Positions 8,200 to 17,122 of a stretch of 54,664 nt of DNA are shown here, piece after piece (position 1 is the first letter of the stretch; the number at the start of each line of letters is the position of its first letter). The position numbers were made by a program, and so were the translations under genes. Location: assembly GCA_017547655.1 (NCBI GenBank), contig JAFYPF010000036.1:1-54664 (forward strand). Reading direction: 5' to 3'. The notes beneath the pieces are model-generated. The model searched no databases, was not told where the DNA came from, and was given only the letters and a program-made list of their open reading frames with translations. The DNA is from Clostridia bacterium. Its GTDB lineage: Bacteria; Bacillota; Clostridia; Oscillospirales; CAG-272.

Positions 8200-8300
8200 G
8201 TTTGGTGTCCGTGGAAAGTGGGTGGTATTGGAGCGTGAAAATGTAAAAAAAGCTTTATACTGTGTGGTTTTTTGCAACTTGATATGTGGGTATTTATTGC

Positions 8301-8329
8301 AAAAAAAGTCGTCGGTTTTTGCCGACGAC
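8301..8329 (-). terminator. Intrinsic terminator of the AbrB-like gene
   Basis: GTCGTCGG and CCGACGAC pair around a T-rich loop, and seven A lie on the left, giving U7 in the minus-strand transcript. It is placed about 80 bases after the AbrB-like stop codon. The remaining bases between 8200 and 8410 hold no convincing gene. Confidence 0.8.
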
Positions 8330-8410
8330 ACAATATGTAGATTAAAAATATTTTTGAAAAATCTCGTTGTATTTTTATGTCAACTCACATAAACATATAG
8401 GGGGTATATT

Positions 8411-8653
8411 TTATATGTTCTTCAATTCTTCAAGGCAACTTTTGCATATAAGCTTGCCCTTGTAATAGGTAATATCGTCTGCGTTTCCACAGAAAAGACA
8501 AGCGGGCTGATATTTTTTCAAAATTATCTTGTCATCATCTGTAAAAATTTCAATGGAGTCGCTTGTGGAAATATCCAAAACGTTACGAAGCTCAATCGGG
8601 ATTACAAAACGTCCGAGAGAGTCTATCTTTCTTACTATACCTGTAGATTTCAT
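8411..8653 (-). CDS. AbrB/SpoVT-like transcriptional regulator
   Basis: An 80-residue protein. Residues 1-50 form the swapped-hairpin DNA-binding domain of the AbrB/MazE/SpoVT family (STGIVRKIDSLGRFVIPIEL, then IEIFTDDDKIILKKY). The C-terminal part carries CLFCGN and CKSC, a likely zinc knuckle, as in the clostridial AbrB-type transition-state regulators. Such proteins act as dimers or tetramers controlling post-exponential genes and sporulation. It is transcribed divergently from spmAB, so it may control that pair, but this is only inferred from position. It is not followed by a toxin gene, which argues against a MazE-type antitoxin. Confidence 0.85.
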   Translation of the reverse strand: MKSTGIVRKIDSLGRFVIPIELRNVLDISTSDSIEIFTDDDKIILKKYQPACLFCGNADDITYYKGKLICKSCLEELKNI

Positions 8654-8700
8654 GATTAAATTCCCCTTTTTTTAATAATTATTCTGCTAATTTCTATGAT

Positions 8701-8729
8701 ATTCTACCATAAATATTATAATTTGTCAA
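8701..8729 (-). promoter_or_regulatory. Promoter of the AbrB-like gene
   Basis: On the minus strand, TTGACA (8729-8724) and TAGAAT (8706-8701) with 17 bp spacing. It occupies the divergent interval shared with spmA. No equally clear sigma-A promoter points toward spmA, so a sporulation sigma factor is possible there. Confidence 0.8.
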
Positions 8730-8763
8730 TATTTCCCAAAAATATTTTTTAGGAGTTTGTTTT

Positions 8764-9345
8764 ATGATAGGTAAAATAAGCGGTCTTATATGTGTATTAT
8801 CGTTTGTGTTTGGAGTTATAAACGGAAACGTTGGGCAAATGAGTGAAGCTATATTCGAGGGCGCTTCGAGTGCTGTGACCTTGACTATATCGTTGGTGGG
8901 GACATTGTGCTTATGGAACGGGATTATGCAAGTAGCTACAGCGTCGGGGTTGATTGAGAAGTTTTCAAAAATTATGGCGCCTTTACTAAAGTTCCTTTTT
9001 CCCGATGCGTACAGAAAAAAGAACGGTCTTGGGGAAATTGCCGTAAGCATCAGCGCAAATATATTCGGAATAGGTAATGCGGCAACGCCTTTGGCTATTA
9101 AAGCTATGGAAAAGCTGCAGCAAAACAACGTCGATAAGTCTGTTGCATCAGATGATATGGTTATGTTTACGGTTTTGGGTACTGCGTCTTTGGATTTGTT
9201 TCCGACGACGTTAATAGCCCTGCGGCAAACGGCGGGGAGCGAGAATGCTTTGGCAGTTGTTGTTCCTATATGGATATGCTCGTTCATTACGGCAGTGTTG
9301 GGTGTTATATTAGTTAAGGTTTTTTGTATGAAAAAGGTCTTATAA
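8764..9345 (+). CDS. spmA: Spore maturation protein A
   Basis: A 193-residue membrane protein of the nucleoside-recognition/Gate family. In Bacillus subtilis SpmA and SpmB are needed for full dehydration of the spore core. Several hydrophobic segments are visible (ISGLICVLSFVFGVINGNV near the N-terminus, AVTLTISLVGTLCLWNGIM, and the C-terminal IWICSFITAVLGVILVKVF). The family motif region around SANIFGIGNAATPLAIKAM is conserved. AGGAG precedes the ATG. spmB follows immediately. The presence of the pair suggests a spore-forming ancestry. Confidence 0.9.
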   Translation: MIGKISGLICVLSFVFGVINGNVGQMSEAIFEGASSAVTLTISLVGTLCLWNGIMQVATASGLIEKFSKIMAPLLKFLFPDAYRKKNGLGEIAVSISANIFGIGNAATPLAIKAMEKLQQNNVDKSVASDDMVMFTVLGTASLDLFPTTLIALRQTAGSENALAVVVPIWICSFITAVLGVILVKVFCMKKVL

Positions 9346-9386
9346 TTATATATAATATAAATAGGAAGGAATTTTTCCAACGTAAT

Positions 9387-9905
9387 ATGTCTGTGATTTC
9401 GCAAATGATAGTTCCTTTTGTTTTGGCGTTAGCCGGAATGGGAATGTTTTTTTCAAAGAAAGATTTGTTTTCCGAATTTACAACCGGCGCAAGCTATGGG
9501 TTAAAAACCGCTGTAGGTTTATTGCCTACGTTGGTGGCTTTGATTACTGCTATCTCTATGTTTAATTCGAGCGGCGCATCGCAAGCACTATCAAATTTTC
9601 TTGCGCCTTTGGGAAGTAAGGTTGGAATCCCCTCGGAAATAATACCTCTTATACTTGTAAGACCGCTATCCGGGGGAGCATCTACCGCCTTGATTGCCGA
9701 TATTTTTGAAAAATACGGTGCTGACAGCTTTGCAGGACGGTGCGCATCGGTAATTGCGGGCTCATCGGATACGCTTTTATACGTAATTTCCGTGTATTTT
9801 GGGGCTGTTGGGGTAAAAAAAGCGCGTAAAACGCCTCTCATTGCCTTTATTGCAGCGTTATTTTGCGTATTTGTGTCCGTTTTTTTGTGCAGATTACTAT
9901 TTTGA
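9387..9905 (+). CDS. spmB: Spore maturation protein B
   Basis: The partner of SpmA, 172 residues when started at the ATG at 9387 (MSVISQMIVPFVLALAGMG), a length close to B. subtilis SpmB. An in-frame start at 9324 inside the end of spmA would add 21 polar residues before the first membrane segment and is less likely, although the AGGAAGGA at 9363 is rather far from 9387. The conserved LVRPLSGGASTALIADIF and SSDTLLYVISVYFGAVGV segments of the Gate family are present. It probably forms a membrane complex with SpmA during sporulation. Confidence 0.88.
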   Translation: MSVISQMIVPFVLALAGMGMFFSKKDLFSEFTTGASYGLKTAVGLLPTLVALITAISMFNSSGASQALSNFLAPLGSKVGIPSEIIPLILVRPLSGGASTALIADIFEKYGADSFAGRCASVIAGSSDTLLYVISVYFGAVGVKKARKTPLIAFIAALFCVFVSVFLCRLLF

Positions 9906-9993
9906 TTGCATTAAGTTGTGCATATTGCCAATAAAAGTGGTTAAAAATAGTAAAAAGTTCTACAAATATGATAGGTGAAATTATGTAAAACTA

Positions 9994-10022
9994 TTGCAAT
10001 TATGGGGAGATTATGGTATAAT
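9994..10022 (+). promoter_or_regulatory. Main promoter of the ribosomal superoperon
   Basis: TTGCAA (9994-9999), 17 bp, then TATAAT (10017-10022). Transcription should start at about 10029, giving a 5' leader of roughly 258 bases before rpsJ. Confidence 0.85.
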
Positions 10023-10028
10023 CATAAG

Positions 10029-10286
10029 GCTTGATGTGCGTTGAAGCGAGAGGTTGCTGCAGAAATGCAGGTAATTTTCGTGGAGTATGTCCGATATTTA
10101 ACCGGGCGACAGCAAATTGCTAAACACTTTCCCGCGCCTTTTGGTGCGGACGTTACCCGGATTTTGCCAAGAGTTGCAGGCAAATTCCGTTTTTTGTAGG
10201 GTTCACCACAAAACACCCGGAAGAGTGTTAGAAACAATTTCGGCCCTTTTAAATGGAGTGTATTATTTAAAAGGAGGCAAAAACAA
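10029..10286 (+). promoter_or_regulatory. S10 operon leader with SD-sequestering hairpin
   Basis: A long untranslated leader occupies the space between spmB and rpsJ. It contains several inverted repeats. The last one pairs CCTTTTAAAT (10245-10254) with ATTTAAAAGG (10265-10274), which covers the first part of the AAGGAGG ribosome binding site at 10271-10277. In Firmicutes the S10 operon is known to be autoregulated by ribosomal protein L4, encoded here by the third gene. That L4 binds this leader is inferred. Confidence 0.65.
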
Positions 10287-10598
10287 ATGGCAGTTATTGA
10301 GAAACTCAGAATCCGTCTTAAGAGCTACGATCACACATTGATCGACCAGGCTTCAGAGAAGATCGTTGAAACAGCGAAGAGAAACGGTGCTAAGGTATCC
10401 GGTCCTATTCCGCTTCCTACCGAAAAAGAGGTAGTTACGATCCTTCGTGCTGTTCACAAGTACAAGGACAGCCGCGAACAGTTCGAGTTGAGAACTCACA
10501 AGCGTCTCATTGACGTAATCAAACCGTCAGAAGAAGCAGTTAAGGCTTTCACAAGTCTTGAGCTTCCCGCCGGTGTTGAAATCGAAATCAAGCTGTAA
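10287..10598 (+). CDS. rpsJ: Ribosomal protein S10
   Basis: A 103-residue 30S protein in the head of the small subunit that, in its free form, also binds NusB in antitermination complexes. The start [20 protein letters not shown] and the signature [13 protein letters not shown] are unmistakable, and the length is standard. It is the first gene of the superoperon, behind a structured leader, with AAGGAGG nine bases before the ATG. Confidence 0.98.
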   Translation: MAVIEKLRIRLKSYDHTLIDQASEKIVETAKRNGAKVSGPIPLPTEKEVVTILRAVHKYKDSREQFELRTHKRLIDVIKPSEEAVKAFTSLELPAGVEIEIKL

Positions 10599-10683
10599 TA
10601 AGATTGCGGCTTTGATATGAGACCGAAAGGTCTTGGTCATGTTGGATTTTCCAACCAATAACCTAACAGGAGGAAAAAGAAAG

Positions 10684-11313
10684 ATGAAAAAAGCGATCAT
10701 CGGTAAGAAACTCGGGATGACACAGATTTTCGATGAAAAAGGCAACGTAATTCCGGTAACCGTAATCGAAGCGGGACCTTGTGTGGTTTCGCAGATCAAA
10801 ACAAACGAAACAGATGGTTATGAAGCAGTTCAGCTTGGCTTTATGGATGTAGCCGAAAGAAAGCTGAGCAAGGCTGAAGCAGGTCACTTGAAGAAGGCTG
10901 GCGTTTCCATGAAGAAGCACTTGAAGGAATTCAGACTTGACGACATTTCCGGATACAAGCTTGGCGATACCGTCACCGCAGACATATTTGCCGCAGGTGA
11001 AAAGGTCGACATTACCGGTATTACAAAAGGTCATGGTTACACAGGTGCCATCAAGAGATGGAACCAGCACACTCTCATGAAGACTCACGGCGTAGGCCCT
11101 ATCCACCGTCAGTCGGGTTCTATGGGTGTTATCGACCCCGCGAGAATCTTTAAGAACAAACACATGGCAGGTCAGTACGGTAACGAACAGGTTACGGTTC
11201 TTAACCTTGCTGTTGCAAAAATCGATGCAGAAAAGAACATTATTGCTGTAAAAGGTGCCGTTCCCGGTGCTAAAGGCGGTATCGTGTTCATCCGCAATGC
11301 GGTTAAAGCGTAA
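10684..11313 (+). CDS. rplC: Ribosomal protein L3
   Basis: A 209-residue 50S protein that helps shape the peptidyl transferase region. The chosen ATG gives [20 protein letters not shown], the canonical start; an upstream in-frame start at 10633 would run through the AGGAGG at 10670 and is rejected. The [20 protein letters not shown] loop that reaches the catalytic centre, containing the conserved GQYG, is intact. An 85-base gap with a hairpin (GACCGAAAGGTC) separates it from rpsJ. Confidence 0.98.
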   Translation: MKKAIIGKKLGMTQIFDEKGNVIPVTVIEAGPCVVSQIKTNETDGYEAVQLGFMDVAERKLSKAEAGHLKKAGVSMKKHLKEFRLDDISGYKLGDTVTADIFAAGEKVDITGITKGHGYTGAIKRWNQHTLMKTHGVGPIHRQSGSMGVIDPARIFKNKHMAGQYGNEQVTVLNLAVAKIDAEKNIIAVKGAVPGAKGGIVFIRNAVKA

Positions 11314-11333
11314 GCGGAAGGAGGAAATAAGTA

Positions 11334-11957
11334 ATGCCAAACGTAAAAGTAGTTAATATGGCTGGTAAGGAAGTTGGAGAAATTGCTCTTAACGATGCAG
11401 TATTCGCTGTTGAAGTTAACGAGGCTGTAATCCACTCTGCAGTCAGAGCATATCTTATGAATCAGAGACAGGGTACACAGTCAACTCTTACTCGTACAGA
11501 GGTTTCCGGTGGCGGTAGAAAGCCTTGGAGACAGAAGGGATCCGGTCGTGCAAGACAGGGTTCAACAAGATCTCCTCAGTGGACACACGGTGGCGTAGCA
11601 CTTGGTCCTAAGCCCCGCGAATACAGAGTTACTCTGAATAAGAAAACAAGACGTCTCGCACTCTTGGGTGCGCTTTCCGATAAGGTTGCTAACGGCAACA
11701 TGATTGTCGTTGACAGCATCGCAACTGAGGAATACAAGACAAAGACCATGAAAGCAATGCTTGAAGCTATTGGCGCAGCAAAGAAGACATTGGTAGTGCT
11801 TCCCGAAGCAGATGCCAAGGTTATTAAGAGCTTCGCAAACATTCCCGGAGTTAAGACAGCTCAGGTCAACACCATTAACGTGTATGACGTATTGAACTGT
11901 GATAGCTTCGTTGTTGCTCAGGCGGCGGTTTCTAAGATGGAAGAGGTGTACGCATAA
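11334..11957 (+). CDS. rplD: Ribosomal protein L4
   Basis: A 207-residue 50S protein whose extended loop lines the peptide exit tunnel (SGGGRKPWRQKGSGRARQGS at residues ~60-79). In several bacteria L4 is the feedback repressor of its own operon, so this gene probably controls the leader at 10029-10286. The start is preceded by GGAGG. The stop overlaps the rplW start (TAATG), implying coupled translation. Confidence 0.97.
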   Translation: MPNVKVVNMAGKEVGEIALNDAVFAVEVNEAVIHSAVRAYLMNQRQGTQSTLTRTEVSGGGRKPWRQKGSGRARQGSTRSPQWTHGGVALGPKPREYRVTLNKKTRRLALLGALSDKVANGNMIVVDSIATEEYKTKTMKAMLEAIGAAKKTLVVLPEADAKVIKSFANIPGVKTAQVNTINVYDVLNCDSFVVAQAAVSKMEEVYA

Positions 11958-12250
11958 TGAAAACAGCGCAGGATATTATTGTCAGACCGATCATTACAGA
12001 AGACAGTATGGCGAGAATTGCTGATAAGACATACACCTTCGAAGTAATGAAGAGTGCAACCAAGCCCGAAATTGCAAGCGCAGTTGAAGAGCTTTTCAAA
12101 GTTAAGGTTGCTGATGTAAATACGATCAACATGAAGAAGAAGCCCAGAAGAGTAGGCGTTCATGCAGGCTACAAGAAAGCTTGGAAGAAAGCAATCGTTA
12201 CTCTTACTGAAGATTCAAAGACAATCGAATTCTTCGATGGCATGATCTAA
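11957..12250 (+). CDS. rplW: Ribosomal protein L23
   Basis: A 97-residue 50S protein at the exit of the peptide tunnel, a docking site for trigger factor and signal recognition particle. Recognised by the start TAQDIIVRPIITEDS, the VEELFKVKVADVNTINMKKK segment and the short basic C-terminal half. Length is normal. The gene overlaps rplD by one base and is followed 18 bases later by rplB. Confidence 0.97.
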   Translation: MKTAQDIIVRPIITEDSMARIADKTYTFEVMKSATKPEIASAVEELFKVKVADVNTINMKKKPRRVGVHAGYKKAWKKAIVTLTEDSKTIEFFDGMI

Positions 12251-12268
12251 TGAAGGAGGAGTACAGAA

Positions 12269-13099
12269 ATGGCAGCTATTAAATACAAACCGACTACTCC
12301 GTCGAGAAGACACATGTCAACTCCTTCTTTCGACGAAGTAACAAAGTTTACCCCTGAAAAGAGTCTTCTTACAACTCTTAAGAAGCACTCCGGCCGTAAC
12401 AGCTACGGTAGAATTACTGTTCGTCACAAGGGCGGCGGTAACAAGAAGAAATACAGACTTATCGACTTCAAGCGTGAAGTTGCAGGTGCTGAAAAGGTTA
12501 TCGGCATTGAATACGATCCTAACAGAACCGCTTACATCGCGCTTCTCGAAAACGAGGCGGGCGATAAGAAGTATATGGTAGCTCCTGCAGGACTTACAGC
12601 AGGCGACACTGTTTACACAGGCGCTGACGCTGATATCAAAGCAGGTAACACGCTTCCTATAGAAAACATTCCCGTTGGTACATTCATTTACAATATTGAG
12701 TTGTACCCCGGAAAAGGCGGCCAGTTGGTTCGTTCTGCAGGTGCTGCAGCACAGCTTATGGCTAAAGAAAACGGTATGGCACAGGTTCGTTTGCCTTCCG
12801 GTGAAGTTCGTCTCGTTCGTCTTAACTGCCAGGCTACAATCGGTCAGGTTGGTAACATCGAGCACGACACCGTTAAGATCGGTAAAGCAGGACGTAAACG
12901 CCACATGGGTATCCGTCCCACAGTTCGTGGTTCTGTAATGAACCCCGTTGACCACCCTCACGGTGGTGGTGAAGGCCGTTCACCTATCGGTCAGCCCTCT
13001 CCTGTTACCCCTTGGGGTAAACCTGCTCTTGGTTACAAGACACGTAATAAGAAGGCTAGAACCGAAAAATTCATTTTGAAGCATAGAAACGGCAAATAA
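12269..13099 (+). CDS. rplB: Ribosomal protein L2
   Basis: A 276-residue 50S protein that bridges the subunits and is required for peptidyl transferase assembly. The N-terminal [18 protein letters not shown], the [16 protein letters not shown] rRNA-binding segment and the conserved C-terminal [18 protein letters not shown] loop (with the functionally important histidine) are all present. AAGGAGGAG precedes the ATG. Confidence 0.98.
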   Translation: MAAIKYKPTTPSRRHMSTPSFDEVTKFTPEKSLLTTLKKHSGRNSYGRITVRHKGGGNKKKYRLIDFKREVAGAEKVIGIEYDPNRTAYIALLENEAGDKKYMVAPAGLTAGDTVYTGADADIKAGNTLPIENIPVGTFIYNIELYPGKGGQLVRSAGAAAQLMAKENGMAQVRLPSGEVRLVRLNCQATIGQVGNIEHDTVKIGKAGRKRHMGIRPTVRGSVMNPVDHPHGGGEGRSPIGQPSPVTPWGKPALGYKTRNKKARTEKFILKHRNGK

Positions 13100-13116
13100 G
13101 AAGGAGGTACCGATAA

Positions 13117-13395
13117 ATGAGCAGAAGCTTGAAAAAGGGACCGTTTGTCGAAGAGAAGCTTTTCGCAAGAATTGCTGCGATGAACGAAGCCGGTGAAAAG
13201 AAAGTTATAAAGACATGGTCAAGGGCCTCCACAATATTCCCGGAATTTGTAGGTCACACCATTGCAGTTCACGACGGTAGAAAGCATATCCCGGTATACA
13301 TTACCGAAGATATGGTTGGACACAAGCTCGGTGAATTTGCACCTACAAGATTGTTCAAGGGCCACTCCGGTTCCAAGACAAGTAACACGAAATAA
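13117..13395 (+). CDS. rpsS: Ribosomal protein S19
   Basis: A 92-residue 30S head protein that contacts S13 and the A-site finger. The signature start [15 protein letters not shown] and the [20 protein letters not shown] segment identify it. It lies 17 bases after rplB with GAAGGAGG as ribosome binding site, in the usual order rplB-rpsS-rplV. Confidence 0.98.
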   Translation: MSRSLKKGPFVEEKLFARIAAMNEAGEKKVIKTWSRASTIFPEFVGHTIAVHDGRKHIPVYITEDMVGHKLGEFAPTRLFKGHSGSKTSNTK

Positions 13396-13425
13396 GACGG
13401 GAAATGAAGGGAGGAATCATCCGTA

Positions 13426-13782
13426 ATGGAAGCAAATGCACAGGTAAAAGAAGCAAGAGCGATTCTCAGATATGCCAGAATTTCACCGCGTAAGGTAAAG
13501 ATTGTGCTTGATCTTATCAGAAACAAGGACACGGAGAAAGCACAGGCAATCCTCAAGAATATTCCCAATTCAGCAGCTGAATATCTTCTTAAGTTGTTGA
13601 ACAGCGCTGTTGCTAATGCAGAAAACAACTTCAATATGGACGGCAAAAACCTTTATGTATCGGAATGCTACGTATGCCCCGGCCCTACTCTTAAGAGAAT
13701 GATGCCCAGAGCAAGAGGTTCCGCAGACAGAATATTGAAGAGAACAAGCCATATGACAATTGTCGTAAAAGAAAGAGTATAA
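13426..13782 (+). CDS. rplV: Ribosomal protein L22
   Basis: A 118-residue 50S protein whose beta-hairpin lines the exit tunnel and is a site of macrolide-resistance mutations in other bacteria. Identified by [20 protein letters not shown] and the C-terminal hairpin [18 protein letters not shown]. The MEANAQVKE start follows GGGAGG. Confidence 0.97.
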   Translation: MEANAQVKEARAILRYARISPRKVKIVLDLIRNKDTEKAQAILKNIPNSAAEYLLKLLNSAVANAENNFNMDGKNLYVSECYVCPGPTLKRMMPRARGSADRILKRTSHMTIVVKERV

Positions 13783-13799
13783 GAAAGGAGCAAGCGAAA

Positions 13800-14561
13800 A
13801 TGGGTCAGAAGGTTAATCCTCACGGTTTACGTGTGGGCGTAATTAAAAACTGGGATTCAAGATGGTTCGAAAAAGACGAGTGCTTTGGCGATACGCTTGT
13901 ATCCGACTATAAAGTAAGAAATTATCTTAAAAAGAGTTTGCAGGCTGCAGGCGTTCCTAAGATTGAGATTGAACGTGACAGTGCAAGAGTAAGAGTGTTC
14001 ATTCACTGCGCTAAGCCCGGTATGATTATCGGACGCGGCGGCGCTGAAATTGAAAAGATCCGTATTACACTTGAGGGTATGCTCAACAAGCCCGTATCTG
14101 TAAACGTTGTAGAAGTTAAGTATCCTGATCTCAATGCACAGCTCGTTGCTGAAAGCATTGCAGGACAGCTTGAACGCAGAATTTCGTTCCGCCGTGCTAT
14201 GAAGCAGGCAATCGGTCGTACAATGAGACTTGGCGCTAAGGGCATCAAGGTAACATGCAGCGGTCGTTTGGGCGGCGCTGAAATCGCAAGAAGTGAGCAC
14301 TATCATGAAGGTACTATTCCGCTTCAGACACTTCGCGCTGATATTGAGTATGGCTTCTTTGAAGCAAACACAACATACGGTAAGATCGGTGTTAAGGTTT
14401 GGATTTACAAGGGCGAAGTACTTCACGACGGCAAGAACCGCTTTGCTGAAGCAAAGGTAGACGTTAAGCCCGACAAGCGTGACCGTCGCGACAATCGTCA
14501 GAGACGCGACAGAAACGACCGTGCTCCTAGAAGAGAACGCAAAGAAGGGGGCGCAAAGTAA
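13800..14561 (+). CDS. rpsC: Ribosomal protein S3
   Basis: A 253-residue protein at the mRNA entry channel of the 30S subunit. The N-terminal [20 protein letters not shown], the KH domain with the GMIIGRGG loop at residues ~75-82, and the C-terminal S3 domain ([16 protein letters not shown]) are present. The last ~35 residues form an arginine/aspartate-rich tail ([16 protein letters not shown]), longer than in B. subtilis S3, which accounts for the length. Confidence 0.98.
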   Translation: MGQKVNPHGLRVGVIKNWDSRWFEKDECFGDTLVSDYKVRNYLKKSLQAAGVPKIEIERDSARVRVFIHCAKPGMIIGRGGAEIEKIRITLEGMLNKPVSVNVVEVKYPDLNAQLVAESIAGQLERRISFRRAMKQAIGRTMRLGAKGIKVTCSGRLGGAEIARSEHYHEGTIPLQTLRADIEYGFFEANTTYGKIGVKVWIYKGEVLHDGKNRFAEAKVDVKPDKRDRRDNRQRRDRNDRAPRRERKEGGAK

Positions 14562-14564
14562 GCT

Positions 14565-14999
14565 ATGTTAATGCCTAAGAGAGTAAAATACAGACGCGTA
14601 CAGCGCGGTAGACTTAAAGGTAAGGCAACTCGTGGTAACACTATCTCCTACGGTTCATACGGCCTCGTAGCTACAGAACCCGCTTGGATCACAAGCAACC
14701 AGATAGAAGCAGCCCGTATTGCTATGACACGTTACGTAAAGCGTGGCGGTAAAGTTTGGATTAAGATTTTCCCGGACAAGCCTATCACAGAAAAACCTGC
14801 TGAAACTCGAATGGGTTCCGGTAAAGGTTCTCCCGAGTATTGGGTAGCTGTTGTTAAGCCCGGAAGAGTAATGTTTGAAATGGACGGCGTTGAAGTTGAA
14901 GCTGCAAGAGAAGCTATGCGTCTTGCATCACACAAGCTTCCTATTAAGTGCAAGTTTGTAGTTAAGGAAAGCGCTGCATCCGAAGATGAGGAGGTATAA
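14565..14999 (+). CDS. rplP: Ribosomal protein L16
   Basis: A 144-residue 50S protein near the A site that helps position aminoacyl-tRNA. Recognised by [18 protein letters not shown] and by [20 protein letters not shown]. The start MLMPKRV at 14565 is four bases after rpsC; a start at the next ATG (14571) would be slightly farther from the GGGGG-containing binding site inside the end of rpsC. Confidence 0.97.
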   Translation: MLMPKRVKYRRVQRGRLKGKATRGNTISYGSYGLVATEPAWITSNQIEAARIAMTRYVKRGGKVWIKIFPDKPITEKPAETRMGSGKGSPEYWVAVVKPGRVMFEMDGVEVEAAREAMRLASHKLPIKCKFVVKESAASEDEEV

Positions 15000-15002
15000 G
15001 CC

Positions 15003-15191
15003 GTGAAAGTTGAAGAAATCAGAAAATTGACTTCCGAAGAGCTCAATGCAAAGCTTGCTGAGCTTAAGGGCGAACTGTTTAACCTCCGCTTCCAGCATTC
15101 GATAAACCAGCTTGACAATCCTCATAGAATTGCAGATGTCAAGAAGGATATCGCACGCGTAATGACAATTCTTCGTGAGAAGAACGCTTAA
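15003..15191 (+). CDS. rpmC: Ribosomal protein L29
   Basis: A 62-residue helical-hairpin protein of the 50S subunit, close to L23 at the exit tunnel. Typical [18 protein letters not shown] start and the [20 protein letters not shown] turn. It starts with GTG, four bases after the rplP stop, with GAGGAGG inside the end of rplP serving as ribosome binding site. Confidence 0.96.
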   Translation: MKVEEIRKLTSEELNAKLAELKGELFNLRFQHSINQLDNPHRIADVKKDIARVMTILREKNA

Positions 15192-15213
15192 GTTGCAGGA
15201 AGGAGAAACAGTC

Positions 15214-15477
15214 ATGAGTGAAGTAGTTCGTAATCTCAGAAAAGTCCGTGTTGGTAAGGTTATTTCCAATAAAATGGAACAGACAATTGTTGTAGCAATT
15301 GAAGACAACGTTAAGCACCCCAAGTACGGCAAGGTTATTAAAAACACAATCAAACTTCATGCACACGACGAAAAGAACGAGTGCAATGTTGGCGATAAAG
15401 TTAGCATAATGGAAACAAGACCTCTCTCCAAGACGAAGAGATGGAGACTTGTTGAAATCATCGAAAAGGCGAAGTAA
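15214..15477 (+). CDS. rpsQ: Ribosomal protein S17
   Basis: An 87-residue 30S primary assembly protein with an OB fold. The ATG at 15214 gives [20 protein letters not shown] and lies after AAGGAGAAA; the longer in-frame reading from 15175 overlaps rpmC and is rejected. The signature [20 protein letters not shown] is present. Confidence 0.97.
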   Translation: MSEVVRNLRKVRVGKVISNKMEQTIVVAIEDNVKHPKYGKVIKNTIKLHAHDEKNECNVGDKVSIMETRPLSKTKRWRLVEIIEKAK

Positions 15478-15521
15478 TAAAGTAGATACGTCGAAAATCG
15501 TATCGAAAAGGAGGAAACGCA

Positions 15522-15890
15522 GTGATACAACAGCAATCATATATGAAAGTGGCGGACAACACCGGCGCTAAAGAACTTATGTGTATTCGCGTGCTCGGCG
15601 GAACAGGCAGACGTTATGCAAATATCGGTGACGTTGTAGTTTGTTCTGTTAAGAAGGCTGCTCCCGGCGGCACTGTTAAGAAAGGCGAAGTCGTAAAGGC
15701 TGTAGTTGTAAGAACAGTTAAGGGCATCAGAAGAAACGACGGTTCATATATCAAGTTCGGCGAAAACGCTGCTGTTATAATTAAAGAAGATAAGAACCCG
15801 AGAGGAACACGTATCTTTGGTCCTGTAGCGAGAGAACTTCGTGAAAAGGATTATCTTAAGATATTGTCCCTTGCTCCGGAAGTACTTTAA
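15522..15890 (+). CDS. rplN: Ribosomal protein L14
   Basis: A 122-residue protein on the subunit interface of 50S, contacting L19 and translation factors. The sequence [20 protein letters not shown] and the core [24 protein letters not shown] segment identify it at full length. It uses a GTG start, preceded by AAGGAGG. Confidence 0.98.
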   Translation: MIQQQSYMKVADNTGAKELMCIRVLGGTGRRYANIGDVVVCSVKKAAPGGTVKKGEVVKAVVVRTVKGIRRNDGSYIKFGENAAVIIKEDKNPRGTRIFGPVARELREKDYLKILSLAPEVL

Positions 15891-15902
15891 GGAGGTATTG
15901 TC

Positions 15903-16220
15903 ATGAATAAGAAAGTTCACGTTAGAAAAGATGATACTGTAGTTGTTATTTCCGGCGACGATAAGGGCACTAAGGGCAAGGTAATTGAAGTCTCCCCCGA
16001 GGAAGGCAAGGTTATCGTTGCAGGTGCAAACATCGTAAGTAAGCATGTTAAACCCAGAAGACAGGGCGAAGCAGGCGGTATCATCAAGGTAGAAGGCGCT
16101 ATGTACGCAGATAAGGTTCAGATTTACTGCCCCAAGTGCGACAAGGGCGTTAGAATTAAACACGAAATTAAAGACGGCAAGAAGATCCGCGTTTGTGCAA
16201 AATGCGGTCAGGCGCTGTAA
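15903..16220 (+). CDS. rplX: Ribosomal protein L24
   Basis: A 105-residue assembly-initiating 50S protein. The KOW motif is seen near the N-terminus (DDTVVVISGDDKGTKGKVIE), followed by KHVKPRRQGEAGGIIKVEG. The C-terminus carries CPKC and CAKC pairs that form a zinc ribbon, as in many Firmicutes. AAGGAGG precedes the ATG, 12 bases after rplN. Confidence 0.97.
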   Translation: MNKKVHVRKDDTVVVISGDDKGTKGKVIEVSPEEGKVIVAGANIVSKHVKPRRQGEAGGIIKVEGAMYADKVQIYCPKCDKGVRIKHEIKDGKKIRVCAKCGQAL

Positions 16221-16241
16221 GAATTGCGGAGGTAGAAAACA

Positions 16242-16781
16242 ATGGCAAGACTCAGAGATTATTATAAGTCAGAAGTAGCCCCCGCTCTTATGAAGAAGTT
16301 CAATTACAAGAGTCCTATGCAGATTCCCCGTTTTGACAAGATTGTTATCAACGTTGGTACGGGCGACGCTAAGGATAACTCTAAGGTAATTGAAAACGTT
16401 ATCGAAGAAGTAACAATGATATCCGGCCAGAAGGCAGTTCCCACATACGCTAAGAAGTCCGTTGCGAACTTCAAGCTCAGACAGGGAATGAAGATCGGTG
16501 TTAAAGTAACACTCAGAGGCGAAAAGATGTACGAATTTATGGATCGTCTTTTCAACTTCTCCCTTCCCCGTGTTCGTGACTTCAAGGGTATCAACCCCAA
16601 CGCTTTCGACGGTAGAGGTAACTACTCTCTCGGGTTGAAAGAACAGTTGATTTTCCCTGAAATCGAATACGATAAGGTTGATAAGATCCGCGGTATGGAT
16701 ATTGCATTTGTAACGACAGCTCAGACTGATGAAGAAGCAAGAGAGCTTCTCACATTGATGGGCGCGCCGTTCGCAAAGTAA
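16242..16781 (+). CDS. rplE: Ribosomal protein L5
   Basis: A 179-residue 50S protein that binds 5S rRNA and the P-site tRNA. Typical segments are [24 protein letters not shown] residues 22-42 (here [19 protein letters not shown]), [19 protein letters not shown] and [20 protein letters not shown]. Normal length. CGGAGG precedes the start. Confidence 0.98.
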   Translation: MARLRDYYKSEVAPALMKKFNYKSPMQIPRFDKIVINVGTGDAKDNSKVIENVIEEVTMISGQKAVPTYAKKSVANFKLRQGMKIGVKVTLRGEKMYEFMDRLFNFSLPRVRDFKGINPNAFDGRGNYSLGLKEQLIFPEIEYDKVDKIRGMDIAFVTTAQTDEEARELLTLMGAPFAK

Positions 16782-16796
16782 AAGGAGGAATAAATC

Positions 16797-16982
16797 GTGG
16801 CAAAGAAGGCAATGGTTTTAAAGCAGCAGAAAACACAGAAGTATTCCACTCGTGAATACAACAGATGTAAAATCTGCGGTCGTCCTCACGCTTACCTCCG
16901 CAAATATGGCATCTGCCGTATTTGTTTCCGCGAGCTGGCTTATAAGGGCGAGATTCCGGGCGTGCGTAAAGCAAGCTGGTAA
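16797..16982 (+). CDS. rpsN: Ribosomal protein S14, zinc-binding type
   Basis: A 61-residue 30S protein of the short, zinc-containing S14 class. Cysteines of the zinc ribbon are in [11 protein letters not shown] and CRICFREL. It starts with GTG after AAGGAGG. The following interval before rpsH is unusually long (140 bases) and structured. Confidence 0.97.
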   Translation: MAKKAMVLKQQKTQKYSTREYNRCKICGRPHAYLRKYGICRICFRELAYKGEIPGVRKASW

Positions 16983-17122
16983 TTAAATTATTCAGTAAAA
17001 AAGCTAATAAAGCTTCCAAACCTGCCGGTAGGAAAGTATAAAACTTTAACCACCGGTATGCAGCCCATAAATTTTACAATGGGCGGCAAGAAATATAACT
17101 TGCATATATGGAGGATATAAAA
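16983..17122 (+). promoter_or_regulatory. Structured non-coding gap between rpsN and rpsH
   Basis: In an operon whose other gaps are mostly under 40 bases, this 140-base interval has no reading frame. It contains nested inverted repeats: CTGCCGGT against ACCGGTATGCAG with AAAGT/ACTTT inside (about 17020-17065), and a perfect GCCCAT/ATGGGC stem (about 17068-17092). It could be a binding site for a ribosomal protein (S8 is a known autoregulator of the spc operon in other bacteria) or an RNA processing site. Function is inferred only. Confidence 0.4.

Noticed and set aside
8165..8392. 75-codon plus-strand open frame in the nrdD-AbrB interval
   Set aside because: It overlaps NrdR boxes and a terminator hairpin, lacks a ribosome binding site and shows no domain.
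8411..8653. MazE-type antitoxin
   Set aside because: The N-terminal domain is shared, but there is no adjacent toxin gene, and the zinc knuckle matches clostridial AbrB-like regulators.
10633..10683. N-terminal extension of L3
   Set aside because: The 17 extra codons include the ribosome binding site for the canonical start and have no counterpart in L3.
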